The notes: generated from the sequence alone by a model not told the origin. 41,796 bases of DNA from Mediterranea sp. (in: CFB group bacteria) (GCA_031261785.1 JAISIZ010000120.1:1-41796), one strand, 5' to 3'. Counted from the first letter of the stretch, positions 19,673 to 28,819 are shown. Program-made: numbers and translations.

Positions 19673-19692
19673 AAGAAAGTCGCTATATTCGC
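19661..19692 (+). promoter_or_regulatory. Probable promoter of the satD-like operon
   Basis: GTTG (19661-19664), inside the last 28-bp repeat, and TATATTCGC (19684-19692), a one-base variant of TAnnTTTGy, are 19 bp apart. The start codon follows at 19721. The match is imperfect, so confidence is moderate. Confidence 0.5.
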
Positions 19693-19720
19693 GGACATAT
19701 AACTGTAAATAGCAGTCACT

Positions 19721-20368
19721 ATGGATACAAAAAGCGTGATAACGGGCGATATTGTGGCATCTACCACCATAAAGGCCGAATGGCGGGATTCCTTGTTGGC
19801 TACCTTGCGCGAGATAGCCAATGAGATGAAGGGCTTTAGCTCATTGGAAATGGAATTCTTCAGGGGCGATAGCTTCCAAATGGTTATCGACAAGCCCGAG
19901 TTGGCTTTAAAAATCGCTATCCTCTTGCGGGCGGGACTTAAGGCTTCCACTCCACCAAGCACCGACAGCTTGTGGGACGCGCGGATGGCCATTGGCGTAG
20001 GTACCATCTCTTATCGTTCGGAGAAGATCGTGGTGTCGGATGGCGAGGCGTTTCGTCTCTCCGGGCGGGGTCTCGACGAGATGGATAAAGAGCGCTTGTC
20101 CGTGAGGACCTGCTGGGATGACGTGAACGAGGAGATGGCAGTCAGCACGGCCTTTGCCGACGATATAATCTCGAGCTGGAGCGTTGCCCAGGCGCAAGTC
20201 GTGTACGCCACGCTTTCGCGCGACATCGCCCAGAAAGATCTCGCCGTCGAGATAGGCAAGAGCGCCCAAAGCGTCAGCAAATTGCTTGGCGTTGCCAAGG
20301 AAAACCTCATCCGCCTTTACCTGGGGCGCTACTTCAAATTGGTCACGACACACATCGCCGCTTTATGA
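19721..20368 (+). CDS. SatD-like protein with C-terminal helix-turn-helix
   Basis: This 215-aa cytosolic protein is related to SatD-family proteins. The N-terminus opens with an ITGDIVAST motif and contains MEFFRGDSFQMVI and GVGTISYRS, a ferredoxin-like or cyclase-like fold pattern in relatives. The C-terminal part (about 160-205, DIAQKDLAVEIGKSAQSVSKLLGVA) looks like a helix-turn-helix, so DNA or RNA binding is plausible. Its TGA overlaps the ATG of the DUF3307 gene (ATGA), a pairing that recurs in bacteria. Upstream lies the 28-bp repeat array. Biochemical role is not established. Confidence 0.7.
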   Translation: MDTKSVITGDIVASTTIKAEWRDSLLATLREIANEMKGFSSLEMEFFRGDSFQMVIDKPELALKIAILLRAGLKASTPPSTDSLWDARMAIGVGTISYRSEKIVVSDGEAFRLSGRGLDEMDKERLSVRTCWDDVNEEMAVSTAFADDIISSWSVAQAQVVYATLSRDIAQKDLAVEIGKSAQSVSKLLGVAKENLIRLYLGRYFKLVTTHIAAL

Positions 20369-21093
20369 GCCTTGTCATCCTCCTGAAATTGTTGCTGGCA
20401 CACCTGCTTGCTGACTTTCCCTTGCAGACTGACCTTATTTGCGAGGGAAAGCATCGCGAGAGACCGGCGAGATACCTTTTCCACGTACTGCACGCACTGA
20501 TCCATGCGGGAGTGAGCTACATCTTGGTAGGCCAGTGGAACAACTGGGTCATCCCCTTGGTCTTGTTTGTCACCCATCTGACGATAGATATCGTGAAACT
20601 GGAATGTTGGAAAGACAGCATCACTACTTTCATCATCGATCAGCTTCTTCATTTGGGAGTGATAGCGGGATTGTGGTTCGTTCTGTTCGGCAATGCCGAA
20701 ACGTGCCGTTTCGTTGCTCAATCTTTGGGCGATTACCGCATTTGGTCCATCATCATCGCATACGTATTGCTCCTTAAACCATCGTCTCTTCTCATCAATA
20801 TGTGTGTCCGGCGATGGACTACTGAGATAGAAGCTAAAGACCAAAGCTTGCCTAACGCCGGGCAATGGATCGGATGCCTGGAACGCGTCCTCATCCTGAC
20901 GTTCATACTTGCCGGCTACTTCGAGGGGATTGGTTTTTTGTTGGCCGCCAAGTCTATTTTTCGCTTTGGAGAGCTTAGCAAGGCGAAGGAAATCAGGGTC
21001 ACCGAGTATGTGTTGATAGGCACATTGCTCAGTTTCACGGTCGCCATTCTTGTGGGTATGTCATTGATCAAACTGCTGAATCTCATCGGATGA
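20365..21093 (+). CDS. DUF3307 membrane protein
   Basis: This 242-aa integral membrane protein has the DUF3307 N-terminal signature KLLLAHLLADFPLQTD with charged residues in the first helix. About six or seven hydrophobic segments follow, including WNNWVIPLVLFVTHLTIDIVK, HLGVIAGLWFVLF, IWSIIIAYVLLL and the last helix LLSFTVAILVGMSLI. It is translationally coupled to the SatD-like gene. The conserved Asp/His/Gln set in the first helix suggests a transport or enzymatic membrane function, but none is known. Confidence 0.8.
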   Translation: MSLVILLKLLLAHLLADFPLQTDLICEGKHRERPARYLFHVLHALIHAGVSYILVGQWNNWVIPLVLFVTHLTIDIVKLECWKDSITTFIIDQLLHLGVIAGLWFVLFGNAETCRFVAQSLGDYRIWSIIIAYVLLLKPSSLLINMCVRRWTTEIEAKDQSLPNAGQWIGCLERVLILTFILAGYFEGIGFLLAAKSIFRFGELSKAKEIRVTEYVLIGTLLSFTVAILVGMSLIKLLNLIG

Positions 21094-21257
21094 GGTTAGC
21101 GAAATCGTGCGAAGACTTATCGCGTCGCGCATGCCCTTGTACATGGATGCCGATTTATTCCCGACTGTTTCATCCGTAACCGTTTGATTTCCTAATGAAA
21201 ATGGTGGAAAAGGGGAAAAAATAGCGGGATTTATGTGTGGTGTATAGGTTATTTGCC

Positions 21258-21266
21258 TATCTTTGT
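21258..21266 (+). promoter_or_regulatory. -7 promoter box upstream of FadL-type gene
   Basis: TATCTTTGT matches TAnnTTTGy and lies 28 bp before the ATG at 21295. The -33 element is weak (TATG at about 21232-21235). Confidence 0.55.
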
Positions 21267-21294
21267 CCCCTATAACAACTAAAAAAGTTTATAG

Positions 21295-22644
21295 ATGAGA
21301 AAATTATCATTCGTAGGTATCGTAATGCTATTCGTTTCAATACCAACTTTCGCCGGTGGGCTCCTAACAAATACTAATCAGCATGTAGCGTTCCTGCGTA
21401 TGTTAGCACGAGGCGCTTCCATCGACATCGATGGCGTATATTCCAATCCAGCCGGACTGGCATTCTTGCCTACCAATGGCTTTTATCTATCCCTCAACGG
21501 ACAAAGCGCGTATCAGACGCGCAACATCCTGGCCAGCTCTCCTCTCTTTCCTGAGGGGAGCCGTTATTATAAAGGTAAGGCATCGGCTCCCATCATCCCC
21601 AGTTTCCAAGCGGCGTTCAAACGCAACGACTGGACAGTATCGGCCAGCTTCGCCGTGGTGGGTGGAGGAGGAAAGGCTTCGTTCGACACAGGCCTGCCAA
21701 TGTTCGATGCGTTGGCCATATTGACGATGAACAGCAACGAAGCCCTACAAGGCTTGGGCGCCGCGCTGGGAAAGCCCGTGAGCGACCTGTACGGCATCAA
21801 CAGCGCCCTGGACGGCAGGCAGTATATTTATGGCTTCCAGCTGGGCGTCTCCTATAAAGTCCTGGACTGGCTCTCCGTGTTCGCCGGTGGGCGGATGAAC
21901 TACTTCTCGGGAGGCTACGAAGGCTTTCTCACCGCCACGGCCAATCCCGACGTGCCCCAGATTGGCGGCACCAAGCTGGCCGATATCGCGCTGGACTGCG
22001 ACCAGACGGGGTGGGGGCTTACGCCCATACTGGGAGCCGACGTGAAGCTGGGAAAGTGGAACATGGGACTAAAGTACGAGTTCATGACCAATCTCAACAT
22101 CGAGAACAAGACGAAGGTACTAGAGATTCCCGCTGGGATGGAGCCGCAGTTTGCCGCCTACCAGAACGGCGTGAACACCCCCAACGACATACCCGCCCTG
22201 CTGACGGCGGCCGTGGGCTACAACATCCTGCCCACGCTGCGCGCCTCGGTGGAGTACCACCACTTCTTCGACAAATCCGCGGGCATGGCTGGCGACAAGC
22301 AGAAGGCGCTCACGCACGGCACGCATGAATACTTGGCGGGTGTAGAGTGGGACGTCATCAAGTACCTTACCATCAGCGGAGGATTCCAGAAGACCGACTA
22401 CGGACTGGCCGACACCTTCCAGAGCGACACCAGCTTCTCCTGCGATTCGTATTCGCTCGGATTCGGAGCGGCCATCAAGGCCACCAAGCGACTGACGGTT
22501 AACGTGGCCTACTTCTGGACCAACTACAGCGACTACAACAAGAGCGAGACGCTGGTGCCCGCCGCGGCAGCGCTGACAGGCATCGACCGCACCTACAGCC
22601 GCACCAACAAAGTCTTCGGACTGGGCGTGGACTATCGTTTCTGA
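21295..22644 (+). CDS. OmpP1/FadL-family outer-membrane transporter
   Basis: This 449-aa outer-membrane beta-barrel of the FadL/TodX family takes up hydrophobic compounds such as long-chain fatty acids. A signal peptide (RKLSFVGIVMLFVSIPTFAGG) is followed by the family-typical N-terminal segment with the NPA motif (VYSNPAGLAF), where FadL forms its plug. Repeated amphipathic strands follow, and the sequence ends in Phe (GVDYRF), as expected for BamA recognition. Complete. Substrate not determinable. Monocistronic by context: its own -7 box is upstream and an ECF sigma gene follows 150 bp downstream. Confidence 0.88.
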   Translation: MRKLSFVGIVMLFVSIPTFAGGLLTNTNQHVAFLRMLARGASIDIDGVYSNPAGLAFLPTNGFYLSLNGQSAYQTRNILASSPLFPEGSRYYKGKASAPIIPSFQAAFKRNDWTVSASFAVVGGGGKASFDTGLPMFDALAILTMNSNEALQGLGAALGKPVSDLYGINSALDGRQYIYGFQLGVSYKVLDWLSVFAGGRMNYFSGGYEGFLTATANPDVPQIGGTKLADIALDCDQTGWGLTPILGADVKLGKWNMGLKYEFMTNLNIENKTKVLEIPAGMEPQFAAYQNGVNTPNDIPALLTAAVGYNILPTLRASVEYHHFFDKSAGMAGDKQKALTHGTHEYLAGVEWDVIKYLTISGGFQKTDYGLADTFQSDTSFSCDSYSLGFGAAIKATKRLTVNVAYFWTNYSDYNKSETLVPAAAALTGIDRTYSRTNKVFGLGVDYRF

Positions 22645-22796
22645 GCGAGAGCGCACCGAGACGAGATAAACAGTTAATGAACCTGTATAAAGTGTAAATA
22701 GGAAGAATTGCTAAACAATTTGGATGAATTGCTATTTAAACTTATTCTAAAAAAGAGGATCTTCGCGACGTATTCATTCATAAAGGATAATAAGCT

Positions 22797-23306
22797 ATGG
22801 AAAAGGTAGAATTTACACAAGGAATATTAGCGATGGAGAAAGACTTGCATCGCTTCGCATATAAGTTGACGGCCAATCACGATTCGGCTAACGACTTAGT
22901 TCAGGACTGTGTGTTGCACGCGTTGGACAACCACGAGAAGTTCACGTATGCCAAGAACCTGAAGGGATGGATGTACACGCTGATGCGTAACATCTTCATT
23001 AACAACTATCGGCGCACGGTGCGCGAGATGAATATTATCGACGATAACTATTCGCTCTCGTCCAACCAGCAGCTGCAAATCGAGGATGAGGAGGGCGACC
23101 GTTTCGAATTCGCTTACGACATGAAGCAACTCTACAAGGTCATACACACCATCCCCGACGATATAAAGGTACCGTTTCAGATGTTCGTGGCTGGCTTCAA
23201 ATACCGCGAAATCGCTGAGAAGCTGGGATTGCCCATGGGAACGGTGAAAAGTCGCCTCTTTTTCATCCGCAAACGGCTGAAGGAGGAACTGAAAGATTTC
23301 TCTTGA
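22797..23306 (+). CDS. ECF-type RNA polymerase sigma factor
   Basis: This 169-aa sigma-70-family protein has only regions sigma2 and sigma4, the ECF pattern. Region 2 is visible as DLHRFAYKLTANHDSANDLVQDCVLHAL, and GWMYTLMRNIFINNYRR follows. Region 4 is the C-terminal helix-turn-helix FKYREIAEKLGLPMGTVKSRLFFIRKRLKEEL. No FecR/anti-sigma gene or SusC-like receptor is adjacent, unlike the iron and polysaccharide ECF systems. It belongs to the stand-alone ECF type frequent in Bacteroidales. Regulon unknown. Confidence 0.9.
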   Translation: MEKVEFTQGILAMEKDLHRFAYKLTANHDSANDLVQDCVLHALDNHEKFTYAKNLKGWMYTLMRNIFINNYRRTVREMNIIDDNYSLSSNQQLQIEDEEGDRFEFAYDMKQLYKVIHTIPDDIKVPFQMFVAGFKYREIAEKLGLPMGTVKSRLFFIRKRLKEELKDFS

Positions 23307-23413
23307 GCAAGATTTATGGGAAGAATCCCCTTATCTGGGATTTCTTCTGGTGAAATTAAGATAAAGGTTAAAATTTCAAGGTTTTTGGACTCTAAGATTT
23401 CAAGAGTTGGAAA

Positions 23414-23450
23414 GCTTCCTTCCCCGTGAGGGGCGGGAAGTTTTTTTTTT
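23414..23450 (+). terminator. Rho-independent terminator downstream of sigma factor gene
   Basis: A GC-rich stem (CTTCC..CCCC with GGGG.GGGAAG, 23414-23440, GTGA loop) is followed by ten T residues (23441-23450). A second hairpin without a T-tract (23320-23347) lies just after the sigma stop. Confidence 0.85.
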
Positions 23451-23566
23451 GAGGAAAGTCAAAAAGCCCATGTTTTCCATCAAGGAGCGTAAGCGTGATG
23501 TGGTGACGAAGGGATAACTTCGCGGCGTAGGGTAAACGTCATACCTTAAACATATTAAGAGACACA

Positions 23567-25042
23567 ATGAAGCAGAATTTCTTTGCCGTAGACCTGGGAG
23601 CCACCAGTGGCCGCACCATTTTGGGCACATTCATCGAAGGCGGGCTGAATCTGGAGGAGATCAACCGCTTTCCCAACCACCTCGTCGAGGTGGGAGGACA
23701 TTTCTATTGGGACATATTCGCGTTGTACCGCCACATCATCGACGGACTGCGTATCGTGGCACATCGAGGCGAGAACATCACCTCCATAGGTATCGACACT
23801 TGGGGGGTGGACTTCGTCTGCGTGGGAGCCGACGGACACTTGCTGCGCCAGCCCTACGCCTATCGCGATCCGCACACCACAGGCGCCCCCGAGGCGCTCT
23901 TTGCCCGCGTGCCTCGCGGCGAGGTGTATGCTAAGACAGGCATACAGGTGATGAACTTCAACTCCCTCTTCCAGCTCGACACGTTGCGCCGCGCCGACGA
24001 TAGCGCCCTTGAGGCCGCCCACAAGATCCTCTTTATACCCGATGCCCTGAGCTATATGCTTACCGGACAGATGGTGACCGAATACACCATAGCCTCCACC
24101 TCGCAACTACTCGATGCCCGACGCCGACGGCTCGACGCCGACCTGCTGCGTGCCGTGGGGCTGACGGAGGAAAACTTTGGACGCTTCGTGTTTCCCGGTG
24201 AACCGATCGGGACGCTGTGCGAGGAAGTGCGGCGAATCACTGGCCTGGGGCATATACCCGTCATCGCCGTAGGCGGACACGATACCGCTTCGGCCGTGGC
24301 CGCCGTGCCGGCCACCAACGCCAACTTCGCCTATCTGAGCAGCGGCACCTGGTCGCTGATGGGTATCGAGACCGAGGCACCCGTCATCAACGCCGAGACC
24401 GAGGCGCTGAACGTGACCAACGAAGGTGGGGTGGACGGCTCCATCCGCCTGCTGAAGAACATCTGCGGGATGTGGCTGCTCGAACGCTGTCGACTGAACT
24501 GGGGAGAGACGAGCTACGCCGAGCTGATAGCCCAAGCCGACGCTTGCGAGCCTTTCCGCAGCCTGATCAATCCCGACGACCCGTGCTTCGCCAACCCGGC
24601 GGACATGGAGGAAACCATCAAGGAATATTGCCGCCAGACGAGACAACCCGTGCCCGAGAGACGAGGGGAGCTGGTGCGCTGCATCTTCGAGAGCCTCGCC
24701 TTGCGCTACCGGCAGGTGATGGAGAGCCTGCGCGGCCTCTCGCCACGTCCCATCGAGACGTTGCACGTCATAGGAGGGGGAAGCCGCAACGACCTGCTCA
24801 ACCAGTTTACGGCCAACGCCATCGGTATACCCATAGTGGCCGGACCGTCGGAGGCCACGGCCATCGGCAACGTGATGATACAGGCCATGGCGGCCGGACA
24901 GGCGGGCGACGTGGCGGGCATGCGACAGCTTATACACCGCTCCATCCCTCTGAAAACTTACCTGCCTCAGGATACCGACGTCTGGGACACCGCCTTCGTC
25001 CACTTCAAGAGCTGCGTGCAGGGAATGAAGGCGGAGGCATAG
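23567..25042 (+). CDS. rhaB: Rhamnulokinase
   Basis: This 491-aa cytosolic FGGY-family kinase phosphorylates L-rhamnulose to L-rhamnulose-1-phosphate. The N-terminal ATPase fold begins FFAVDLGATSGRTILG (phosphate-1 motif). GIDTWGVDF is the sugar-binding Asp region, GGHDTASAVAA and SSGTWSLMG form the second domain, and HVIGGGSRNDLLNQFTANAIGIPI is the adenosine motif. First gene of the rhamnose operon, with rhaA 45 bp downstream. A TAACTTCGC -7-like box lies at 23515-23523, but without a clear -33. Confidence 0.95.
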   Translation: MKQNFFAVDLGATSGRTILGTFIEGGLNLEEINRFPNHLVEVGGHFYWDIFALYRHIIDGLRIVAHRGENITSIGIDTWGVDFVCVGADGHLLRQPYAYRDPHTTGAPEALFARVPRGEVYAKTGIQVMNFNSLFQLDTLRRADDSALEAAHKILFIPDALSYMLTGQMVTEYTIASTSQLLDARRRRLDADLLRAVGLTEENFGRFVFPGEPIGTLCEEVRRITGLGHIPVIAVGGHDTASAVAAVPATNANFAYLSSGTWSLMGIETEAPVINAETEALNVTNEGGVDGSIRLLKNICGMWLLERCRLNWGETSYAELIAQADACEPFRSLINPDDPCFANPADMEETIKEYCRQTRQPVPERRGELVRCIFESLALRYRQVMESLRGLSPRPIETLHVIGGGSRNDLLNQFTANAIGIPIVAGPSEATAIGNVMIQAMAAGQAGDVAGMRQLIHRSIPLKTYLPQDTDVWDTAFVHFKSCVQGMKAEA

Positions 25043-25087
25043 GAACGAATTTTCACCATTTTACCAATACATATAATAAAGTATATC

Positions 25088-26347
25088 ATGAAGAAAGAAG
25101 AATGGGTACGCAAAGCGTACGAAATTGCCGCCGAACGCTATGCGGCCGTGGGCGTGGACACGGAAAAGGTACTGGCCACGATGAAGGATTTCCACCTGTC
25201 GCTACATTGCTGGCAGGCCGACGACGTGGCGGGCTTCGAGGTGCAGGCCGGCGCACTCTCGGGAGGCATACAAACCACGGGCAACTATCCCGGACGGGCT
25301 CGCGACATCGACGAGCTGCGGGCCGACATCCTGAAGGCCACCTCGTACATTCCCGGCACGCACCGGCTCAACCTGCACGAAATTTACGGCGATTTCAAGG
25401 GAGAAGTGGTGGACCGCGACCAGGTTGAACCCAAGCACTTCGAGAGCTGGGTGCAGTGGGGACGCGAGCACGGCATGAAGCTCGACTTCAACTCCACCTC
25501 GTTCTCGCATCCCAAATCGGGCGACCTCACCCTGTCCAACCCTGACCAATCCATCCGCGACTTCTGGATAGAGCACACCAAGCGCTGCCGTACGGTAGCC
25601 GAGGCCATGGGCAAAGCGCAGGACGATCCCTGCATCATGAACCTCTGGGTACACGACGGCAGCAAGGACATCACCGTGAACCGGCTGAAGTATCGCGAGC
25701 TGCTGAAGGATTCGCTCGACCAGATATTCGCCATCGACTACGCGCACATGAAGGACTGCGTGGAATCCAAGGTGTTCGGCATCGGCTTGGAGAGCTATAC
25801 CGTGGGATCCAACGACTTCTACATCGGCTACGGCGCCTCGCGCGGCAAGATGGTGACGCTAGACACCGGGCACTTCCATCCCACGGAGAGCGTGGCCGAC
25901 AAGGTGTCGTCGCTGCTGCTCTACGTGCCCGAGCTGATGCTGCACGTGAGTCGTCCCGTGCGCTGGGATTCCGACCATGTCACCATCATGGACGACCCCA
26001 CGCTCGACCTCTTCAGCGAGATTATCCGTTGCGACGCCATGGATCGCGTGCACTATGGACTCGACTACTTCGATGCCTCGATCAACCGCATCGGAGCCTA
26101 TGTTGTGGGTAGCCGCGCGGCACAGAAGTGCATGACGCGCGCCCTGCTCGAACCCATCGCCACGCTGCGTCGGTACGAGGCCAATGGACAAGGATTCGAG
26201 CGTCTGGCCCTGCTCGAGGAAGCCAAGTCGCTGCCCTGGAATGCCGTATGGGACATGTTCTGCCTCGTCAGCGGAGTGCCGGTAGGCGAGGATTTCATCC
26301 CCGAGATAGAGAAGTACGAGTCCGAAGTGACTTCGAAACGCCGATAG
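25088..26347 (+). CDS. rhaA: L-rhamnose isomerase
   Basis: This 419-aa cytosolic enzyme converts L-rhamnose to L-rhamnulose using Mn2+ or another divalent metal. The sequence follows the RhaA pattern throughout: DFHLSLHCWQADDVAGFE near the start and IQTTGNYPGRARDIDELRAD. Metal-site segments are LNLHEIYGDF, NSTSFSHPKS, LDTGHFHPTESVADK and SRPVRWDSDHV. Length matches the family (about 418 aa). It sits between rhaB and rhaT. Complete. Confidence 0.97.
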   Translation: MKKEEWVRKAYEIAAERYAAVGVDTEKVLATMKDFHLSLHCWQADDVAGFEVQAGALSGGIQTTGNYPGRARDIDELRADILKATSYIPGTHRLNLHEIYGDFKGEVVDRDQVEPKHFESWVQWGREHGMKLDFNSTSFSHPKSGDLTLSNPDQSIRDFWIEHTKRCRTVAEAMGKAQDDPCIMNLWVHDGSKDITVNRLKYRELLKDSLDQIFAIDYAHMKDCVESKVFGIGLESYTVGSNDFYIGYGASRGKMVTLDTGHFHPTESVADKVSSLLLYVPELMLHVSRPVRWDSDHVTIMDDPTLDLFSEIIRCDAMDRVHYGLDYFDASINRIGAYVVGSRAAQKCMTRALLEPIATLRRYEANGQGFERLALLEEAKSLPWNAVWDMFCLVSGVPVGEDFIPEIEKYESEVTSKRR

Positions 26348-26393
26348 CGAGATCAGCAACCATTAATCACTCATCACTAACCACTATTTTACC

Positions 26394-27413
26394 ATGGCTA
26401 TCTTGATCGGTTTGCTGATTATCGCTATTGGAAGTTTCTGCCAGTCCAGCTCCTACGTCCCTATCAAGAAGGTGAAGGAATGGAGCTGGGAGACCTTCTG
26501 GCTGGTGCAAGGCGTGTTCGCCTGGCTGGTGTTCCCGCTGCTCGGCTCGTTGCCAGGCATCCCCGAGGGAAGTAGCTTATTAAGCCTCTGGCAGTCGGGC
26601 GGCGCGGGCATGAGCGTCTTCTACGGCGTCCTGTGGGGCGTGGGCGGACTTACGTTTGGCCTTTCCATGCGTTACCTCGGCGTCGCTTTGGGCCAGAGCA
26701 TCGCCCTGGGCACTTGCGCAGGCTTCGGCACGCTGCTTCCCGCCATCTTCGAGGGTACCGACCTGTTGCGGGGTACGGGACTTATCCTCTTGCTCGGCGT
26801 CGGCCTCACGCTGGCCGGCATCGCCATCATTGGCTATGCCGGCAGCCTGCGGGCGCGAGGCATGAGCGAGGAGGAGAAACGTGCCGCCGTGAAGGACTTC
26901 GCCCTCACCAAAGGTTTGCTGGTGGCCCTGCTGGCCGGCGTGATGAGCGCCTGCTTCGCCTTGGGGCTTGACGCCGGAACGCCTATCAAGGAGGCGGCGT
27001 TGGCGGGTGGCGTCGACGCGCTGTATGCCGGCTTGCCCGTGGTGTTCCTCGTTACGTTGGGCGGTTTCCTGACCAACGCCGCCTACTGCCTGCAACAAAA
27101 CGTGGCTAACAGCTCGCTGGGCGACTACGCCAAGGCGGGGGTATGGGTCAACAATCTCGTGTTCTGCGCCCTGGCCGGAGCGTTGTGGTACATGCAGTTC
27201 TTCGGCTTGGAGATGGGGAAGAGCTTCCTCGCGGACAGCCCCGTGCTGCTCGCCTTCTCCTGGTGCATACTGATGGCACTCAACGTGACGTTCAGCAACG
27301 TGTGGGGAATCATCCTCAAGGAGTGGAAGGGGGTGTCGGCCTTCACCATCAGCATGTTGGTGCTGGGACTGGTTATCCTCATCTTCTCGCTTGTCTTCCC
27401 GAATTTGTTTTAA
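26394..27413 (+). CDS. rhaT: L-rhamnose/H+ symporter RhaT
   Basis: This 339-aa inner-membrane protein has ten hydrophobic segments and belongs to the DMT-like RhaT family, importing L-rhamnose with protons. Family features are the start GLLIIAIGSFCQSSSYVPIKKVKEWSWETFWLVQGVFAW, then RYLGVALGQSIALGTCAGFGTLLP and the C-terminal GIILKEWKGVSAFT. It begins 46 bp after rhaA. The gap contains short ATCACT direct repeats like those before obgE. Confidence 0.95.
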   Translation: MAILIGLLIIAIGSFCQSSSYVPIKKVKEWSWETFWLVQGVFAWLVFPLLGSLPGIPEGSSLLSLWQSGGAGMSVFYGVLWGVGGLTFGLSMRYLGVALGQSIALGTCAGFGTLLPAIFEGTDLLRGTGLILLLGVGLTLAGIAIIGYAGSLRARGMSEEEKRAAVKDFALTKGLLVALLAGVMSACFALGLDAGTPIKEAALAGGVDALYAGLPVVFLVTLGGFLTNAAYCLQQNVANSSLGDYAKAGVWVNNLVFCALAGALWYMQFFGLEMGKSFLADSPVLLAFSWCILMALNVTFSNVWGIILKEWKGVSAFTISMLVLGLVILIFSLVFPNLF

Positions 27414-27446
27414 TGTGAAGTCTCTTTGTCAACTTAGGAAAAGAAT

Positions 27447-28256
27447 ATGAAATATGTTTTAGAGAATCGCCCGGCGCTGGCCGGCGAAGTGAACAAAGTG
27501 GCCGAAGTGGCCGGATACCTGTGGCAGAAAGGATGGGCCGAGCGCAACGGAGGCAACATCACCGTCAACATCACCGAGTTCGTCGACGACGAGATGCGGC
27601 GGCTGCCTCCCCTGGACGGGGCGAAGCCTATCGGAGCCACGCTGCCGCACCTGCGGGGGTGCTACTTCTATTGCAAGGGCACCAACAAGCGCATGCGCGA
27701 CGTGGCTCGCTGGCCGATGGCCAACGGTTCCATCATCCGCATCACCGACGACTGCGCCGGATACGTCATCATCGCCGACCAGCCCGTGGCGCCCACCTCC
27801 GAGCTGCCCTCGCACCTGAGCGTGCACAACTACCTCATCTCGCGAGGATCGCCCTACAAGGCCAGCCTGCATACGCATCCCATCGAGCTGATTGCCATGA
27901 CGCATACGCCGAAGTTCCTGGAGAAAGACGTGGCCACCAACCTGCTGTGGAGCATGATTCCCGAGACAAAGGCGTTCTGCCCGCGAGGTCTGGGTATCAT
28001 CCCCTACAAGCTGCCCGGATCCGTGGAGATGGCCGAGGCCACTATCAGTGAGCTGGCCGACTACGACGTGGTGATGTGGGAAAAGCATGGCGTGTTCGCG
28101 GTGGATACCGACGTGATGCAGGCGTTCGACCAAGTCGACGTGCTCAACAAGTCGGCACAGATCTACATCGCCGCCCGCGGCATGGGTTTCGAACCCGACG
28201 GCATGACGGCGGAGCAGATGAAGGAGATGAGCGTGGCGTTCAATCTGCCGAAATAG
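27447..28256 (+). CDS. rhaD: Rhamnulose-1-phosphate aldolase
   Basis: This 269-aa class-II zinc aldolase splits L-rhamnulose-1-phosphate into dihydroxyacetone phosphate and L-lactaldehyde. GNITVNITEF (phosphate loop), the zinc-binding LHTHPIEL and the third zinc histidine in MWEKHGVF are all present. Last gene of the rha operon, starting 33 bp after rhaT. No lactaldehyde reductase, mutarotase or AraC-type regulator is adjacent, so these must lie elsewhere if present. Confidence 0.96.
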   Translation: MKYVLENRPALAGEVNKVAEVAGYLWQKGWAERNGGNITVNITEFVDDEMRRLPPLDGAKPIGATLPHLRGCYFYCKGTNKRMRDVARWPMANGSIIRITDDCAGYVIIADQPVAPTSELPSHLSVHNYLISRGSPYKASLHTHPIELIAMTHTPKFLEKDVATNLLWSMIPETKAFCPRGLGIIPYKLPGSVEMAEATISELADYDVVMWEKHGVFAVDTDVMQAFDQVDVLNKSAQIYIAARGMGFEPDGMTAEQMKEMSVAFNLPK

Positions 28257-28536
28257 AAGAAAAGGATGAAGATCGGGGAACGGAATGAGATAAATGAAGC
28301 GTGAAAGCAGGTTTTTTTCTGATTTTCAATAAAATAAAAGAGATAAAGCGTAGTTTATCCAAAAATTATTCTTTCCTTTGCCGCGGATTGATGGACCATT
28401 AGTTTCTCGATTGCGATTACAAGGTTTTACTTCTGTTGCTAAAACGAACCGTAAGCTCTCGTCATTATGATCTTTTTATTAGTAACCATCATTCCGAGAC
28501 TTTTATTCATTTATTTATTTTTTTATCCTTTTCGTT
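28257..28536. other. AT-rich leader region before RRM gene
   Basis: This gap of about 280 bp between rhaD and the RRM gene contains no credible gene. It has a promoter-like TTCCTTTGC at 28373-28381 and then a T-rich stretch directly before the start codon. The long untranslated leader could be a regulatory target, but no defined structure is clear by eye. Confidence 0.45.
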
Positions 28537-28782
28537 ATGAACATTTATGTAGGAAACCTTAACTACCGTGTTAAGGAAGGCGATTTGCAACAGGTGATGG
28601 AAGATTACGGTGCGGTATCGTCAGTCAAAGTAATTATGGATCGTGAAACGGGTCGTTCCAAAGGCTTCGCTTTCATCGAGATGGCAGACGACGCAGCGGC
28701 TGCGAAAGCTATCGCGGAGTTGAACGGCGCCGAGTACATGGGGCGCACCATGGTAGTTAAGGAAGCTCGCCCGAAGGCATAA
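28537..28782 (+). CDS. RRM-domain RNA-binding protein
   Basis: This 81-aa protein consists of a single RNA recognition motif, with RNP2 IYVGNLNY at the N-terminus and RNP1 KGFAFIEM at about residues 46-53. It belongs to the abundant Bacteroidetes small RRM proteins, which bind single-stranded RNA and act in post-transcriptional regulation. The leader is long and AT-rich: a TTCCTTTGC promoter-like box is at about 28373-28381, so the 5' UTR may be about 150 nt. A bidirectional terminator follows the gene. Confidence 0.92.
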   Translation: MNIYVGNLNYRVKEGDLQQVMEDYGAVSSVKVIMDRETGRSKGFAFIEMADDAAAAKAIAELNGAEYMGRTMVVKEARPKA

Positions 28783-28819
28783 CCGCCGACGAGATACTCG
28801 CTTACTAAAGAAAAAAAAG

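Noticed and set aside
19543..19824. Open frame through the 28-bp repeats into the satD-like gene
   Set aside because: Only repeat-derived peptide followed by an off-frame reading of the real gene.
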